Source: Chamaecyparis obtusa (taxonomy: Eukaryota; Streptophyta; Pinopsida; Cupressales; Cupressaceae). Taken from it: DNA of 64,000 nt. Both the position numbers and the translations under genes were made by a program. The stretch lies in assembly GCA_027943335.1 (NCBI GenBank), contig BSBK01002159.1:124001-188000 (forward strand). The letters run 5' to 3'. The notes beneath the pieces were generated by a model. It was not told the origin of the DNA and did no database searches. It saw only the letters and a program-made list of their open reading frames with translations. Shown here one piece after another: positions 12,075 to 25,352 of this stretch (its first letter is position 1; each line of letters starts with the position of its first letter).

Positions 12075-13157
12075 CTAAATTTTATCAATAGCTGCTACAC
12101 TCTTAGGGTCAATTCTCACTCCTTGCTTCCCAACTAAGTGGCCAAACAACTTACCTTCAATGACACCAAATGCACATTTCCTTGGGTTTAATGAAATGTT
12201 GTATTCCAAAGTCCTCACAAATATTTTCTCTAAATGAGTACAATGGTCTTCTTCCTTCTTGGAATAGGCAGTTAAATCATCTTGATAGACAACAATGAAA
12301 TCATTTAGGAAATCTGAAAAGGCAACATCCATTGCCCTCTGAAAAGTAGCACCAGCATTTGTGAGACCAAAAGACATTCTCACATAAACATATGTCCCCC
12401 AAAGTGTAGTGAAAGCTATCTTGAATTACTCTGATTCTTTGACAATTACCTAGTTATAACTAGAGAAACCATCCATCATAGACATCAATTCTAATCTAGT
12501 CACTCTTTGCAACATAGCTTCCATATTAGGAAGACAATAGTTATCTTTTAATGAGCTGATGTTCAAATTTCTAAAGTCTACACAAAGTCTAATGTCACCA
12601 TTTTTCTTTCTGACAGGGACAAGATTTGACACCCAAGAAGAATTCCTAATGGGCTTGATAATGCCAGCATCTCTTAACTTCATCAATTCTTCTTGCATCA
12701 TAGGTGCCAAAGTGGGATTAATAGGCCTTTGTTTTTGCCGGAAAGGTTTAGCATCTTCTTTCAATGGAATAATATGCTGAAACAAGTCTTCTCTATAAAC
12801 CTTTAGGTCATCTTATGACCATGCAAAAGCATGCCTAAATTTTCTCAATAACTCAATCAAATATTTTCTCGCATTGTGAGACATGTCCCTACCAATGTAT
12901 ACCTTCTTAGGTGCCTCATGTGTTCCAAGATTTATCTCCTCTAGATCAACATGATCTTCTCTTTTGATATTCTTTTGAATTCTATCCTGGTTATCAAAGA
13001 CAGTCTCCAAGACAACAAGCCCCTTGGGCACCTTGTTAGTTCTGAGTTGAATAACTTCATTTCCAAGGACAATCTCTTTTCCTTCTATTGACTCAACCAA
13101 AGTCAAGAAATCAAATTCCTGACGATGATACTGATCTTCACAACTCATAAACTTCAA
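12075..13157 (-). pseudogene. Reverse transcriptase of Tat element
   Basis: Three consecutive minus-strand blocks make up the domain. 13157-12813 is the N-terminal linker, ending LIELLRKFRHAFAWS. 12785-12450 holds the fingers and palm (SSWVSNLVPVRKKNGDIRLC, VDFRNLN). 12383-12075 holds the motif MSFGLTNAGATFQRAMD and the active site VVYQDDLTAYS (YxDD). Stops lie between the blocks, so no single product is possible. The domain copies element RNA to DNA in the cytoplasmic particle. Confidence 0.9.
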
Positions 13158-13201
13158 GATATCATTATCATCATAAAAAACTTGCCAATTTTCAATATTG
13201 T

Positions 13202-14614
13202 CTAGTACACTAGGCCTAGCCTAAATTTCAACTTTACCAGTAAATGTAATATCACTGGGATTGATTTCATATTGGCTAACAAGTCAGCCATCTTATTATT
13301 ACTCCTATCCTTCCACTCAATATTAAAGGCATCAAAATGTTCAATCAAATCCCAAACTGCATTCCTATATTGTTTTAACCTTTTGTTCTTGGAAGCATAT
13401 ATTGACCTGACTTGGGACACCACCAACTCAGAATCACCAACAACACTTAAGCACTTAATACCATATTTTTTTACCAACCTCAGTCCTAACAACAATGCCT
13501 CATATTCTGCTATATTATTGGTCCAAAAGAAATTCAATGTGAAAGAAAATTTGTTGGTGTTTCCATTAGGAGAAATAAGTAATATACCTGCTCCTACTCC
13601 ATCCTTGCAATTTGCACCATCAAAGTACATTACCCACAAATCACCCTTCATAGAATTAACACTTACCTCAATAGAGATAGGTGACAAAATAGGTTCCTTC
13701 TCAAGTACAGGGATCTCTTCCCTAAAAGCATTAATATCAGTATCCACAAAACTTGTAGTTTCATTATCAGTACTTCTCTCAATCATGTGGCATACTCTTG
13801 GTTCTTGATCAATCTTGACAAATTGATCATCAATCTTGAAAGTGGCATAGGACAGATCACATTGTAAACTTCCACCCATGGCAGCACTCCACCTTCTAGA
13901 TAGTAGCATCCCATAATGAGGAGGGATGTCCACCACCAAAACACTGATTGTTAACTCTTTCTCTGGATATGCTGCTAGCCTATATGGCATTGCATTGATA
14001 GTCTTAATGACTGGTACCTCCCTCTGATCCATTGCACAACATCTACCTTGAACTATATCAACTTTAAGGCACAATTTTTCCATAATCTTAAAAGGCATAA
14101 TAGTATTAGAGGCACCACTATCAATCATACAATTTCTTAATTTCATTCCATTCACAAGGATGCTTAAAAAGAATGGATCAATGTTTTCAAGGCTAGCATT
14201 GACATAACTATCCAAATATATAGGAGGAATTTGAGATACAATTCCCTGAGCAACAACACCTTTCAAAGATTTATCCTGAGACCCATTGCATGCAACATCA
14301 TTGTTATGAACATTATCTACCCATGCAATAGCTCTATCTTTGTGTTCAAGGATCCTCAACAATTCTGACAATTGAACCTTAACTATGATTTGGGACAATA
14401 CAGCTAACATATCAACAGGATCAGAGGGAGGAATCTCAATCTGCATAGCCTTATTATCCTTTTTCTTATCTGATACATTAGGTGTATTGACCACCCTCAT
14501 TTTTTCAATCTTAGCCATTGTGTTAACTGGCTTCTCAGTCTCATTAGAAAATATTTCATCTCCAACTCCCTTAGGCTCACAATTCTCACCTTTTACATTC
14601 TTGAATTTCACCAT
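13202..14614 (-). pseudogene. Protease plus archaeal-type RNase H of Tat element
   Basis: This is the longest open frame in the window, 470 residues. Residues about 155-250 are a retropepsin with the active-site motif NCMIDSGASNTIMPF and a downstream MLLSRRW. Residues about 325-455 form a second RNase H with the four acidic positions visible: MYFDGA, NNIAEYEALLLGLRL, VVGDSELVVSQV and NKMADLLA. This is the archaeal-type domain of Tat elements. The domain lies upstream of RT, between protease and RT, and not after the resident RNase H as in Ogre/Retand elements. The 178-residue plus-strand frame at 13272-13808 is its shadow. The frame closes about 45 bp before the RT linker. Confidence 0.9.
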
Positions 14615-14626
14615 GTGATCACCTTT

Positions 14627-15037
14627 TTATTTGTTCTCATTAGGCTCTCTGGAGTTGGTACTTTTTATAAACATTCCTACAGCTTTCTCATTTGTATTCC
14701 TTACCACCATGCCTCTGGTTTGCACTTGGGCAATCATTTCTGCAATAATCCTATCCATCTCTTCCCTAGAAGGTCTTCTTAAATTTACTGGCTTAGAAGA
14801 AGAGTTCATGTTACATGTCTTCTTATCAATGTCTTCACTATCAGAAAAAACCTCTTGATGAAAAAGGGCCTGATTGTGTCTCTTCACATTTACATCTTCT
14901 TCTTCATCAAAATCATAATTATCTTCATATCCTAGATATGAAGTAGTCATGTTGCATCCAACATCATCTTGATCTTCTTCTTGATCTATCTCCTCATTTC
15001 CACAATCTTGATTTGCAGCCATAGGATGTGCAACCAC
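14627..15037 (-). pseudogene. Acidic gag-pro linker of Tat element
   Basis: A 136-residue frame rich in Asp/Glu (NEEIDQEEDQDD, DFDEEEDVNV) ends just before the protease frame, 12 bp away. It carries no recognisable domain. It probably belongs to one gag-pro polyprotein broken by stops. Confidence 0.6.
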
Positions 15038-15217
15038 ACAATGCTCTATAGAATGAGGGGACTAGGATGCAACACACCAAGGTATGTCCTCCATGGCATT
15101 TATTGAAGCCTTTTGTAGAGGGTCAGGGACACCTCTGTCATTGTTTCCTCTTGCAACAGGGACAATAGGCTTGCCATCCTTCCACTAGGTGTTGTATGGG
15201 TAGTTCTGCAATCTATT

Positions 15218-17218
15218 CTACTTATTGAAATTATTGTTGAACTGAGGCCTTTCATTGGTAGGAGCACTAATGTTCCTATTTTTAGGTGCCTTCAAATCCT
15301 TCAATGCATTGAGCACCTTATCCAATTCATCTTCTTCTTTCCTCCTAGTTCCAACATTCCTATCATTTTCCTTTTTGTATTTCTTGTCCCCAAACAACTT
15401 TGGATCATCTCTCTTCCCACCCAACTTCCCTGATATTTTCATATTGTTCTCAATATTGATAGTAATCCTAAAATCATCTCTAAGAGTTCTTGGTTCCTTG
15501 TCCCTCAAAAAATAACCCATCTTTCCATCAAATGCATTGAAGTATGTGGTTAAACAAACATTGTCATCTAACCGCATAACTTAAAACAACTTATGCATAC
15601 CCTTCTGAAATCTCACATTGAACTCAACTACAGATTCATTCTAATTTTTCCTTATGGTATTGAACTCATTCAACATGAAACTAGCATTAGGCGTGTCACC
15701 ATACTGCTCTTTAAAACATCTCTCAAAAGAATCCCAAGTATCAATACATTTATTAGGAAGTCTCTTAAACCAATCTCTAGCATCCTCCATTAGAGATTAA
15801 ACAAACAATTTCATGACTACATCCTCATGCTCTACCTCATAATCATTAAGTATATCAGCAAATAACCTAAGATGTTCCTCACAACTAATAGCATTGTTAC
15901 CAGCAAACTTATGTACCTTATCTCTTATATCAATTGGAAAAGCATTTGGGTTGCCTGGTATCCCATCAAAACTAATTTTCCTATAGCCTTCTAGTTGCAT
16001 AGGTCTTCTTTGAAATCTTAAACTAGTGTTCCCACTAGAATTATTATTTTTATCTACATTCCCACCCATTTGCACATTTGACTGTCTATTAGGATCAACA
16101 AATGATTTGGTAGATACATTAGGAATTAGATTACTAGTAGTAGCATTACGAAGTGGAACAATAGTGTTCATAGATGGCATACCTAGTTCAGTGGTAGAAG
16201 GGCCATGAACATTAGCTAATGAAGACTTCAAGAATTGGATCTTTCTTCTTTTCTCTGCAATAGCAGCATCAAATTCATCTCTTTCCAACTCTTGAGCTAG
16301 AGCTTCATCCTCTCTTCTTTTTCTTTCTATCTCTGTCTCCCTATTTGATTTAGGTGGTGGGACCCCTGGTATTGTCACTGGTTTTCTTATTTGGACACTC
16401 ACCATCTTCTGCTTTCCTTTTTCATTAATAACTATAGCAGGCCTAGTGATCTCATGTCCATTCTTACGCTTAGGCAAAGGAGCATAACTTTGCACTTGTC
16501 TGATCACAGGGCCTTCTTCATCAAACTCATGGTCTTGCAACAAGCATTCCTGCTCACTTCTTAGAGCTTCAAGATGACCAAAAACATCATGCTACAACAC
16601 CCTAGGAGCAGAAGCAAGCATCTTGTTTCTCTCCTTCATTTCATTAATTTTTCTTAAAAGAGACTACCTCTCCCTTAGAGCGTTTACTTTTTCAGCCTCT
16701 CTCTCCTCTTGTAACCTTTTGTATATGACATCCTACTCTGCCAACTACAACCTAAGTGGATTTAGGTCATGTGGATCTATCATGTTGTCTTAAGAGCTTG
16801 ATGACACTTCCACATTAGTAGGATGTTGATATGGGAAATGCACTCACCTTGGTTCCATGGGCTGCCTTCTGAATATGTCCTCATCAGGATCTAGATTCGG
16901 CCCATAACCTTTTTCTCTAGCATGTTCATCCTGACCTGTAGGTAATGAACCCTTATCTTGAAATACTGCTCCTGGGGTATCATAAAATTTATCTTCAAAG
17001 CGGCGACTATTTGATCTAGAACTTATGTCTTTTGAACCTTCCTCATTAGAGGATGCAAGTGGTGCTCTACCTCTTGTACTTCTTTTCTCTCTCACAGGAG
17101 CACTGGTAGACTCTTCATTCCTCCTAATCCATCTCTTCTTTTCCTGTCTAGGTAACTATCCCAAAGTAACCTCTGGATTCTTCTTAACAAAAGACCTAGA
17201 ATTCCTCCTATTTTCCAT
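15218..17218 (-). pseudogene. Gag of Tat element
   Basis: The likely start is the ATG at 17218, 143 bp after the 5' LTR, opening MENRRNSRSF. A stop lies about 20 codons in, after which the frame resumes at 17095-16844. The main block 16543-15797 holds a long charged helix (ETEIERKRREDEALAQELER) and the capsid-like motif GYRKISFDGIPGNPNAF...HLRLFADIL. The C-terminal block 15577-15218 is basic (GDKKYKKENDRN). I see no zinc knuckle. Gag would form the particle; at least four stops break it. Confidence 0.75.
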
Positions 17219-17348
17219 GATTTTCAATCTATAGCATTGGTTCTAACCTTTTGAGTCACCACCCACCAAAGTGGGAAATCTTTAACTAAATATAATAGGA
17301 AAACAAGACTGCACTTTGAAAACTTTATCTCTAGACTCTCCCTAGTAG

Positions 17349-17357
17349 AGTCGCCAC
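17349..17357 (-). promoter_or_regulatory. Primer binding site of Tat element
   Basis: TGGCGACTC is read on the minus strand 3 bp after the end of the 5' LTR, followed by TACTAGGGA. This matches the PBS context typical of Ogre/Tat elements, reported as tRNA-Arg primed. Confidence 0.8.
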
Positions 17358-17360
17358 TTT

Positions 17361-18602
17361 GTTGGTTGTCCTTTTGGTTTCAGCTTGCAGGTTTACACTA
17401 TGATTGACAACTAAATGTCACTGACTCTATTACCACTCCAAAGTCTGCAAGGAAAAGGGCCAATTAACAAGGATCAAAGAGATCCTCCTACACTTTGAAC
17501 CAAGATGCTCAGGCGGGTGTACCCTTGATTCACTTCTTGAAAGGAATCACTAAATGTTATACCACTATACCCTTTACTAACTGATTGAAAGATTTTATCA
17601 TTTAAATGTGTGTGGTTGATGATGATGGACTACTTCTAGAGAATGGACCAGTGCCTTAACCAGGGCATAGAGTCACTCACCAACATATATCAATTGAAAA
17701 CCTCAATTCAAACACCCTTGAATTCAGAATAAGTTCTTTGCCTATTATCCCTCTCCCTCACATACCATGACATCAAATCCTTATCTAGCCATGAACTCAC
17801 TGAAACTACCTGAAAGACTTTAATCCTAACTTTGTTAGGAACTCAAAGATAATTTCAAAATACTCTTTGTTTACCATATGCTAAACCACTTTGTGAAATT
17901 AACATATATGAGCCCAAGAACAAGATAAGAAGACATACACAAATATGAGATTGGAATCCAAGTATATTCTCATTCAGATTTGTAGAATCAATACATTACC
18001 AAATAACAAAATGCTAGGAAACAAAAACTAGATCCAAATTCTCCTTCTTCAATACAATATCATCGACAACCTGGGACCAAAAGACTTGGAACTCAAGCAA
18101 TTTTTTTGGAACCTCTACAAAGTCAAAAAGACAACAATATATACCACCAGTCATCTTGAAATCCCAAAACAGGATGCAACAAGCTACGAATGACTAGGGT
18201 TAGGGTTTCACCCACTAGCGCAACCAAATCAGTCAAAAATTAAATGAAGGGGATCAAAACCCAGGTGATTAGAACAATTAGATCCAAGAATGATCTCAAT
18301 TTATGAAGAATCTTAGAGTACTATACTAGAGATCATGAATCTACCATGCTAATCAATTTGATTATTCACCTGCAACATACCTCGAGCAAGTGACTACCTA
18401 CATTTTTGATGTACAAACCTTCTACAATAATCATCAGACACCCTAGACCACACTGCAATAGTCAGCACCACCAAACTAATTGAATCCGGCCTCTAAAACA
18501 TTCAATTCTGGTCCTTCCTATCATAGGAAACCCCATTCAAAAATTTAAATTCAAACTGCAATGGCTATTTTATGACAGCAAGTAGAGAATCAACAGTCAA
18601 CA
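17361..18602 (-). repeat. 5' LTR of Tat element
   Basis: This is the direct repeat of 7631-8835 with the same termini. Beyond it the sequence returns to the gag-like copy B reading. Confidence 0.9.
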
Positions 18603-18760
18603 TTTAAACCAAAAGATCAATAATATCATGGTATTGATTAGTGAAACCTAAGGTTTCAACCACTTCTATATAGTTTTTAGTTTCTTTCTACTCCAATACA
18701 TTCATTTTGTTTTGGCCATCACTAGTATTGGTTAAAAAATGGTGGTCCTTGACCTAAAAA
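18603..18760 (-). pseudogene. Gag-like copy B, 5' part displaced by Tat element
   Basis: The minus-strand frame reads through KETKNYIEVVETLGF then TNQYHDIIDLLV up to the LTR edge, with one stop. Its continuation across the Tat element at 7630 opens into PHVFPCPEL. The match across the insertion rests on coding character only. Confidence 0.4.
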
Positions 18761-21540
18761 ACATAAATCTTAACCCCTAGGTTTTACAATAAAAAGAATT
18801 GGGGTTGGGTATTTTATTGGAACTTGATACTTGAATTTTTAGTGATGAATATGTAGGTGAGAAATTGGTGTGGGCATTGGCAGACACTATTGCATCCCTC
18901 AATCTCATTTCTAAATCTGAATCTTATTGAATGGTGAACAAACTCCACAAGAAAAATGGTTAAGCTCCTAGATTCATCTCCGTACTCTCCAAGATGTATT
19001 AGACTATTATTTTTTCCTTTTCTCTCAAGACTAACCTATCACACATGTCATATTTCTGGAGACTTTGTGATCAATATTTATGGATTCATAACTTCATCCC
19101 AAAATGGAGCTTCTACTGTTGTTCATCTATTATCCAATGGTTATTGATGAATGTTTTTATTTTAGTCTATTCACTCATTAATATTATAGTTGATATAGTT
19201 TTTAAAAAAATTCATCTTCATTAATAGCTATGCGAAAAGATATCCGCCTTACTAGTTTGGACCTTATCACCAATGAAAATCCCATCTGGAAAACCTGGCA
19301 TCCCCATCATTTCATTTGACCAATTAGAAAAGAGAGATCTCTAAATAACCTTGGTTCCACCTCAAAGTTTTCTGCATGCCCAATCCACTTGGGTGCATCC
19401 TATGATCCTGCAAAGATTACCAATCGATTACCTATGATCACCAGATCATGGGAGTCGTAGATCTTCGTAGGAACTTAACTACCTATCACATCTTGGGAAA
19501 GTATTTTTCAATCATATCCTCTAAAAAATTGTAGGATCACCATATATTTAAAGCATGTGCATAAATATGAGAACTTTAGTTGCCCAATATTTAACCCAAG
19601 ATCTAACATAAGGCATATTCAATGCGACATTGACTCAACAACTTGGACAGATGGTAGCAAGGTGAGATCCCATGATCAAATTTGGCAGAAGCTAACATTA
19701 GTGTGTGATTTATAGAACATGACATGTATCAAAGATAAAATAGGACTAATCCATCTCAGATTGAAGACATTGAAGGATGATGAATTATGAAAATTAAGAC
19801 TTAGGTGCATATAATTAAAGTGGGGTCCCAACATAAATTTCATGAAATACCTAGGGATATAACAAAGGTCCCAAATGTGATGATGAATTAACCCATCTTA
19901 AGTGATAAAAAGGTAACAAAAAGACATAAAAAACTGAAGGTAATAAGGTTTTCATGAGGTTCTTGACATACTTTGACAACAAACTCTAACCAAAGAAAGA
20001 CTAGAGAAGCCTCAACCATGGATACCTCCAAAGGTGGATACACAGGTCATCCAAAACTTTCATTTAACATAGCTTCCTTAAAAAATATTATCCTATATTA
20101 TATGTTCTATAATTTATACTTCTTCATAATATCCTTCTATGAAATCTTATGAATTTGCAGTTAGATGTCAAGCATTTTAATTAATTCTCTGAATTAAAGA
20201 ATGAGTTTGGTACATACATCATAAAAATGCACTGTATCAACTAGATCTTTTATATAATTAAAGAAAAAATGCACAAGAATCAAGATAGGAGAGAAATAGA
20301 ACAAGAAATAACTATGAGATTTGTATTATATATGGCTATTTTATAGTACAATACATAGATATTCTTCAGACAACTAAAAACCTGCAGAAAAGGACTCTAG
20401 TTTTTATTAAAGAATTGACCTCTTTTAGAACCTCAAGTACAAAAATAGACTGAACATAAAAATCCTCATAAAAGGACTAAAAGACTAGTATTATTCTTCA
20501 ATACATCAAAATGCAGACCCCAACTTATGGCCTTGATTACCCTTTTATAGGAACAAGGGTAGAAACAAGCTAGGGGCCATAAGTTGATAGATGTTTGTTG
20601 CCATATTTTAGTCCATGTATGTAAAATTGGCTTATGGGTCTGAATGAACTAAGTGTTGGGTTTTCTTTTAGGGAAATGAGTCCTACTACCCCAAGGGTCA
20701 TATTATTGTAGTATAATTCAAATCTTATCCTTGAGTCAGGATGTTGGAAAATTGGGTAATCATGTTTGGTCAAGTCTTCTCCTTTAGTACTAAGTCACGT
20801 CGAAACCTGATGAAGGTAAGTCCAAGTCTCAAATTTATGCAAAAAAGGCTAAGTACAGAGGTTTGGGAAAATAATGCCTTGACTAATAAATCCAATCGAG
20901 AATAGTAGCTAAGGAATGCATTTTATGAATTCTTGAAAGCAAGCCATGTGAAGAACTCAAAAGAAGAAAAATAATATGGATTATGAAGGAAAAGTGACCC
21001 ATTAGGGAAATGCAGACCATAATGATCAGGAATTCTTCAAACTACCAAAAAATCTGAAGAATGGAAGTAGATATCATCAGATTCCAAAGGTATGTGGTGC
21101 AAAGAAATTCAAGGTCGCATACTTGTCTAGTGGTTGGTATATTCATTTGTGATGTCCAAGTGCTTGCTATATTATCTTAAAAAATGATGGGGTAAATTAA
21201 GTTTTCATGAGATTCATAGAAAGGTATGCAAAGTACCACCTAACAAAGAGGAGAAGAGTCAGGAATGGTATTGTTGAAGTGTCATTTCCAAAGTTTCATG
21301 TATCACAATAATTAATTCTTCTGAAACACAAATCATGAAAATCCTTGCCGATGTAAGCTTCCTATCATGGATCAAAATATTAAATGTGCATAATGATTTA
21401 TCTAAAGAAATGTCTTGTGCAAGAATTTAATGCATTTAATGTCATTCATTTACCATGATCTATCTTAGATTTACCTCCATTACATAATATATCATGGAAG
21501 AAGCTACATTAAAATGTTGTTATAGAGACATGCAATAGAA
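18761..21540. other. No gene recognised (2.8 kb)
   Basis: The stretch is AT-rich with frequent stops on both strands. A 67-codon minus-strand frame at 20570-20773 and a 63-codon plus-strand frame at 18956-19147 have no recognisable motif. I see no LTR termini, PBS or RNA gene. Confidence 0.4.
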
Positions 21541-24500
21541 GTGAATTCATTTTTCATGCCACGTTCTTTGAGAATAGAAATCTATTATATCCTACAAATT
21601 CACAGAATGAATCTTAGTTATAGTGGTTATGATCATATTAAAGACATTGACAATAAATGGAAGAAAATTGGTGATACCAGGTTAAGTCATTTTTACCTAG
21701 GGGACTTAAAAAGGAGGATAAATAGTGATCAAATTCATCCTATCACATAGAAGTTGAGAGAAAGAGGATTAATCTAGTAAGCTAGTTTTCCTGTATCCTT
21801 CCAACCTCCAGAGCTTATTATGTAATACATAGCTAGTTTTGACCCCAAAATAAAGATGATAGACAAACCCAATGATGAAGTATCAATCACATTTGATAGA
21901 ACTACTATTCAGAGCTATTTTTGACTACCTCTAAGAGATGATTTTATAGGTTGGGATTTTGCTATGTTGGCTTCTACTTTTAATGAGAATAAATTGTGAT
22001 GGAGACATGTAATGTCATCCAAATGGTTCCAAAAAAGGAGATGAGCCTACTCCAAAATTCCAAAGATTCTTTATGGGACAAATTAAAAAGAGAGATTGTA
22101 GACATCCTATTGCTACTCCATAGAGTAAAGGGGAGTGAAGAGGCTCTAAATTTAGAGGAATGGCTCTTTTTCTTAGTACAGTCAATTTGTGTCAATGATA
22201 GATACATTTTTTGGGTGTCGATGCTTAGTGACAAGATAATTGCACTGTTAATGACCACAAAGTATTCATTATATTTCTTTATGTCCTATTATATCATTTA
22301 TACCCTAGATAATGTACCCAAATTTGTCTTGGGTTGCCTCATGAAGAGAATTTTGAAGATGTTCAAATATATGAGTTTTTATCCATTCTACATTTGCATA
22401 GGAGCTATACAAATTTTAGATGGGTAAATGATACTTTCACCATGAAATTGTGTTAGGAATTACAAGGATTCCCCAAGCGAAGAATCTGCCCTAAAACTAT
22501 GGTGGAAATTACCAAGTTTGGAAGCTATTTTACCCAATTCTCTACTTTCACATACTTTAGGATTGGTGTAATTGATGATTTCCCCTATAAGTTTCTAAGA
22601 TATCCAGATGATAAAATGATATTGATAGAGCTCTGTAGACAAATCATTGAGGTTAGCACAAGGTCTGGAGAGAAACATAAGGGTGGGATTTCATTTCCTA
22701 TTTTAGTTGGAATATATTCATGTGCATCCAGTTGTTATGCCATGAATATGATTAAGACATCAAATGATAGATACCCTTTAGAGAAGTATGAAGTGTTGAG
22801 GCTTCAGTTTGACCCTGTGAATTTTGTAAAAGATGATTTGTAATTAGGGTTGGCATATTGCCATGTTCTCGCATTAGAATATTTTTGGGAAAATTGTGCA
22901 AATGATAGATATGAGAGAAAGGTCTTGGTTGCACCTTACTATCAATCAAATTAAATTATATGGTGTTGATATTGATGTTGAAGGTGTGACTGGTGATGAG
23001 ATAGATCTGTAACCACCCTATTATGTGAACACAATAAAGGGCACTCCATTGAAGCCCATATTATTTGACAAGCCATAAATTCATGATTCTAACATGAGGA
23101 TGGCTCCTATATTGAAGAGGAACAAAGACTGGGTTGAATGGAATAGGAAAAGAAAAAAAAAGTTTGACTCTTCAGCACCCTCTTGAACTCCTGCTTAGAA
23201 CCCTTCAATAGCGCCAACTAGACATACAATAATGATAATTCCTACTCAAACTTCTTCACAAGCTACAACAGGACATAATCAACCACCTTAGAGAAACCAA
23301 GTCATTTCAGCCACTTGTGGAAATGGGCCTATCCCAAATATTAACCCAATGCCACAAGAACAACTAAAAAAGAAAGAGGCTAAAGGGAAAGATATCGAAT
23401 TGCAAGTGGAACTTCCTGAGCATCCACAGGATGAAACACATGAATATTTTCAAGAGGAGAAGTCACAAACACCTCAAGAAGTGTTAGAGAAGGCTTATAT
23501 CAGCTCCACTCTTCCCAAGGTACCAAAGTTACCCTTTTACCTTAATCAACAGAGTACTCCTATAGTGAGTAAATTATTTGATGTAGATAGTCTTATTTCA
23601 GCATCTGAAATATTAACATCTTCCTGATGGTTGGAACAAACCATTGAGAAGAAAATAAAATAGGAAGAAGACAATGTCCCCCCTAAGGATTTGATTTCCA
23701 AAATTGTGAAGAGGCTTCCTCCTCCCAAGAAAATAAAAAAGGCTAGCATATTAGCCACTTTGGGTAAAGATCAAGAAACATGCCACATGATAATGGAAGT
23801 AGCTCAAGCTATATCTTTAGATAAAATGAGCCAATTATCTATTATTGATTTCGATATAAATAGAATTGATATGGATCCCACTTGGCATGATAGAGAAATT
23901 GAGATGTGAGAATTCACTAATCAGCAAGTGAGAGAGAGGTTAGATGAGATGAAGGATGATAAAGAAAGGTTAAAAGCCACAATCATCCACCTCTCTAACT
24001 ACATTAAGAAGATCCTTAACACTCACTCCCCCCAACCTGACTCATCTTTAGTTGGCATTTTTTACCCTACCTCTGAGTTCAATTAGGTTCTAATTACACA
24101 GTTGCAAGAAGACATGTACATGGGGAAAATTTGGAGATATTGGATTCATGATGTGAAATCTAGAGGCCAGCCACTTATAAAATTTCTTGGCTCTAATTAA
24201 AAAATGTATGTACAGCTCAAGAAAATTGTGATAATGGATATTGAATTGATCAAGGAGTTGAAATCATATGAGAAATTGATATCATTACTAAATAACTTGA
24301 TGAATATGAGGGAGGAAGATTCAATCAGGTAAGGGATTATGAATCAATAGATACACCTCTACAAAAATGGATGTTTTACCTAACATTCAAAATAGACAAC
24401 TCTATTGAGGCCCTTAAGAACTAAGAAATGTTGGTGAGTGGAATCAAGGAGGATGCAGAAAGAATAGAGAAGTGCTTCACATACTTGGGATGCAATTCAT

Positions 24501-24721
24501 ACAAGGTTAAAGGCCAAGATATGATCAACCTTGAAGAAATGAAGGATGCTTATCATAAGAACATTGAAAAAATCATTAAACTTATGTCTTACCATAGTGG
24601 GGATATTCAAAATATTATAACTATTGATGTCTTTCTAACCACTGCTAACCAGGAAGGTGAGCGTATCAAAAGAGATCTTGGAATAAAAAGAGAATCATCT
24701 CTTCTGGATAGTAAAAAATGA
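21541..24721 (+). pseudogene. Decayed gag-like protein, unknown family, copy C
   Basis: A long plus-strand coding trail carries scattered stops and frame changes. The first block, 21541-21750, is followed by FPVSFQPPELI and VSITFDRTTIQSYF, which resembles the PHVFPCPELV...ITKNEFKSFL opening of copy B. Next come 21996-22427 and 22499-22843 (GSYFTQFSTFTYFRIGVIDD). A Gln/Pro-rich linker follows at 23190-23630, then a lysine-rich block at 23691-23909 (KRLPPPKKIKKAS). The trail ends in coiled-coil-like helices at 23910-24721 (QQVRERLDEMKDDKERLKAT). The order of folded N-terminal region, low-complexity linker and coiled coil matches copies A and B. The function is unknown. Confidence 0.45.
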
Positions 24722-25352
24722 CAAAACCATTTTGTTGGAGGGTGATGAGATGATACATGTACTCACTAGTATGGGGAGATACTAGAAGTCACAAGATGCA
24801 ACTAGCTAGGATGCAGAGAGGAACAAAGCTAAAAGGACTTCATAGGCTTTCATTACTTTAGCATAGTTCATAATTATAATAGGCACTTGTCATAATTTCC
24901 CTATCTTTATTTTTCAAGAATCTCATACTATAACTGCCTGAGGGAGGTGAATAGATTATTTATATCTCTATTAAAATTTATGAAAGGGATCAATAAATTT
25001 TTCTCCTTTTCCTATGACAATCGAGTGTGGCTTGAAAATAAATCTATGGATTTTGCTCATTGTTAGATTTGCAATTTTTTGATTGAATAATGAATTAATG
25101 GTGAATGGGAGCAATTAATTAAAGATTTTAATGGAACTTCATTTTTAGAAAATTTGTAATTATAAGATGATTTAAGAGTCATTATTGGTTTCCTTTTATC
25201 ATATTTAGATTATTTGATAGTTATATTTTTCATTCAGTATATTTTTTATATGTATGGTTTCATGGTTGTGAGATTGTATTTCCAAATCTTCGTTTAAAAA
25301 TTACTGTTGTGTTTCATTTTCATGGTTGTGGGAAGTAGCACAATACATACTA
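24722..25352. other. No gene recognised
   Basis: AT-rich sequence follows the copy C coding trail. I see no terminus, RNA gene or open frame. Confidence 0.4.

Larger units (their letters stand above)
7631..18602 (-). mobile_element. Ty3/gypsy retrotransposon, Tat lineage, near complete but decayed
   Basis: Two direct repeats, 7631-8835 and 17361-18602, share ends TGTTGGTTGTCC and CAGTCAACA (plus-strand reading) and bracket a minus-strand internal region. The order on the minus strand is LTR, PBS TGGCGACTC, gag, a charged linker, protease, archaeal-type RNase H, RT, resident RNase H, integrase, a 1.2-kb non-coding tail and LTR. The PBS type and the RNase H segment ending in an AKLMAQSN-like motif are characteristic of the Tat/Ogre group. 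Stops interrupt gag, RT and integrase, so the element is dead. The bases flanking the two LTRs (CCATG left, TTTAA right) do not form a target duplication. It sits inside the gag-like copy B reading. Confidence 0.9.

Noticed and set aside
13272..13808. 178-residue plus-strand open frame
   Set aside because: It is the antisense shadow of the Tat protease/RNase H frame, which shows clear motifs.
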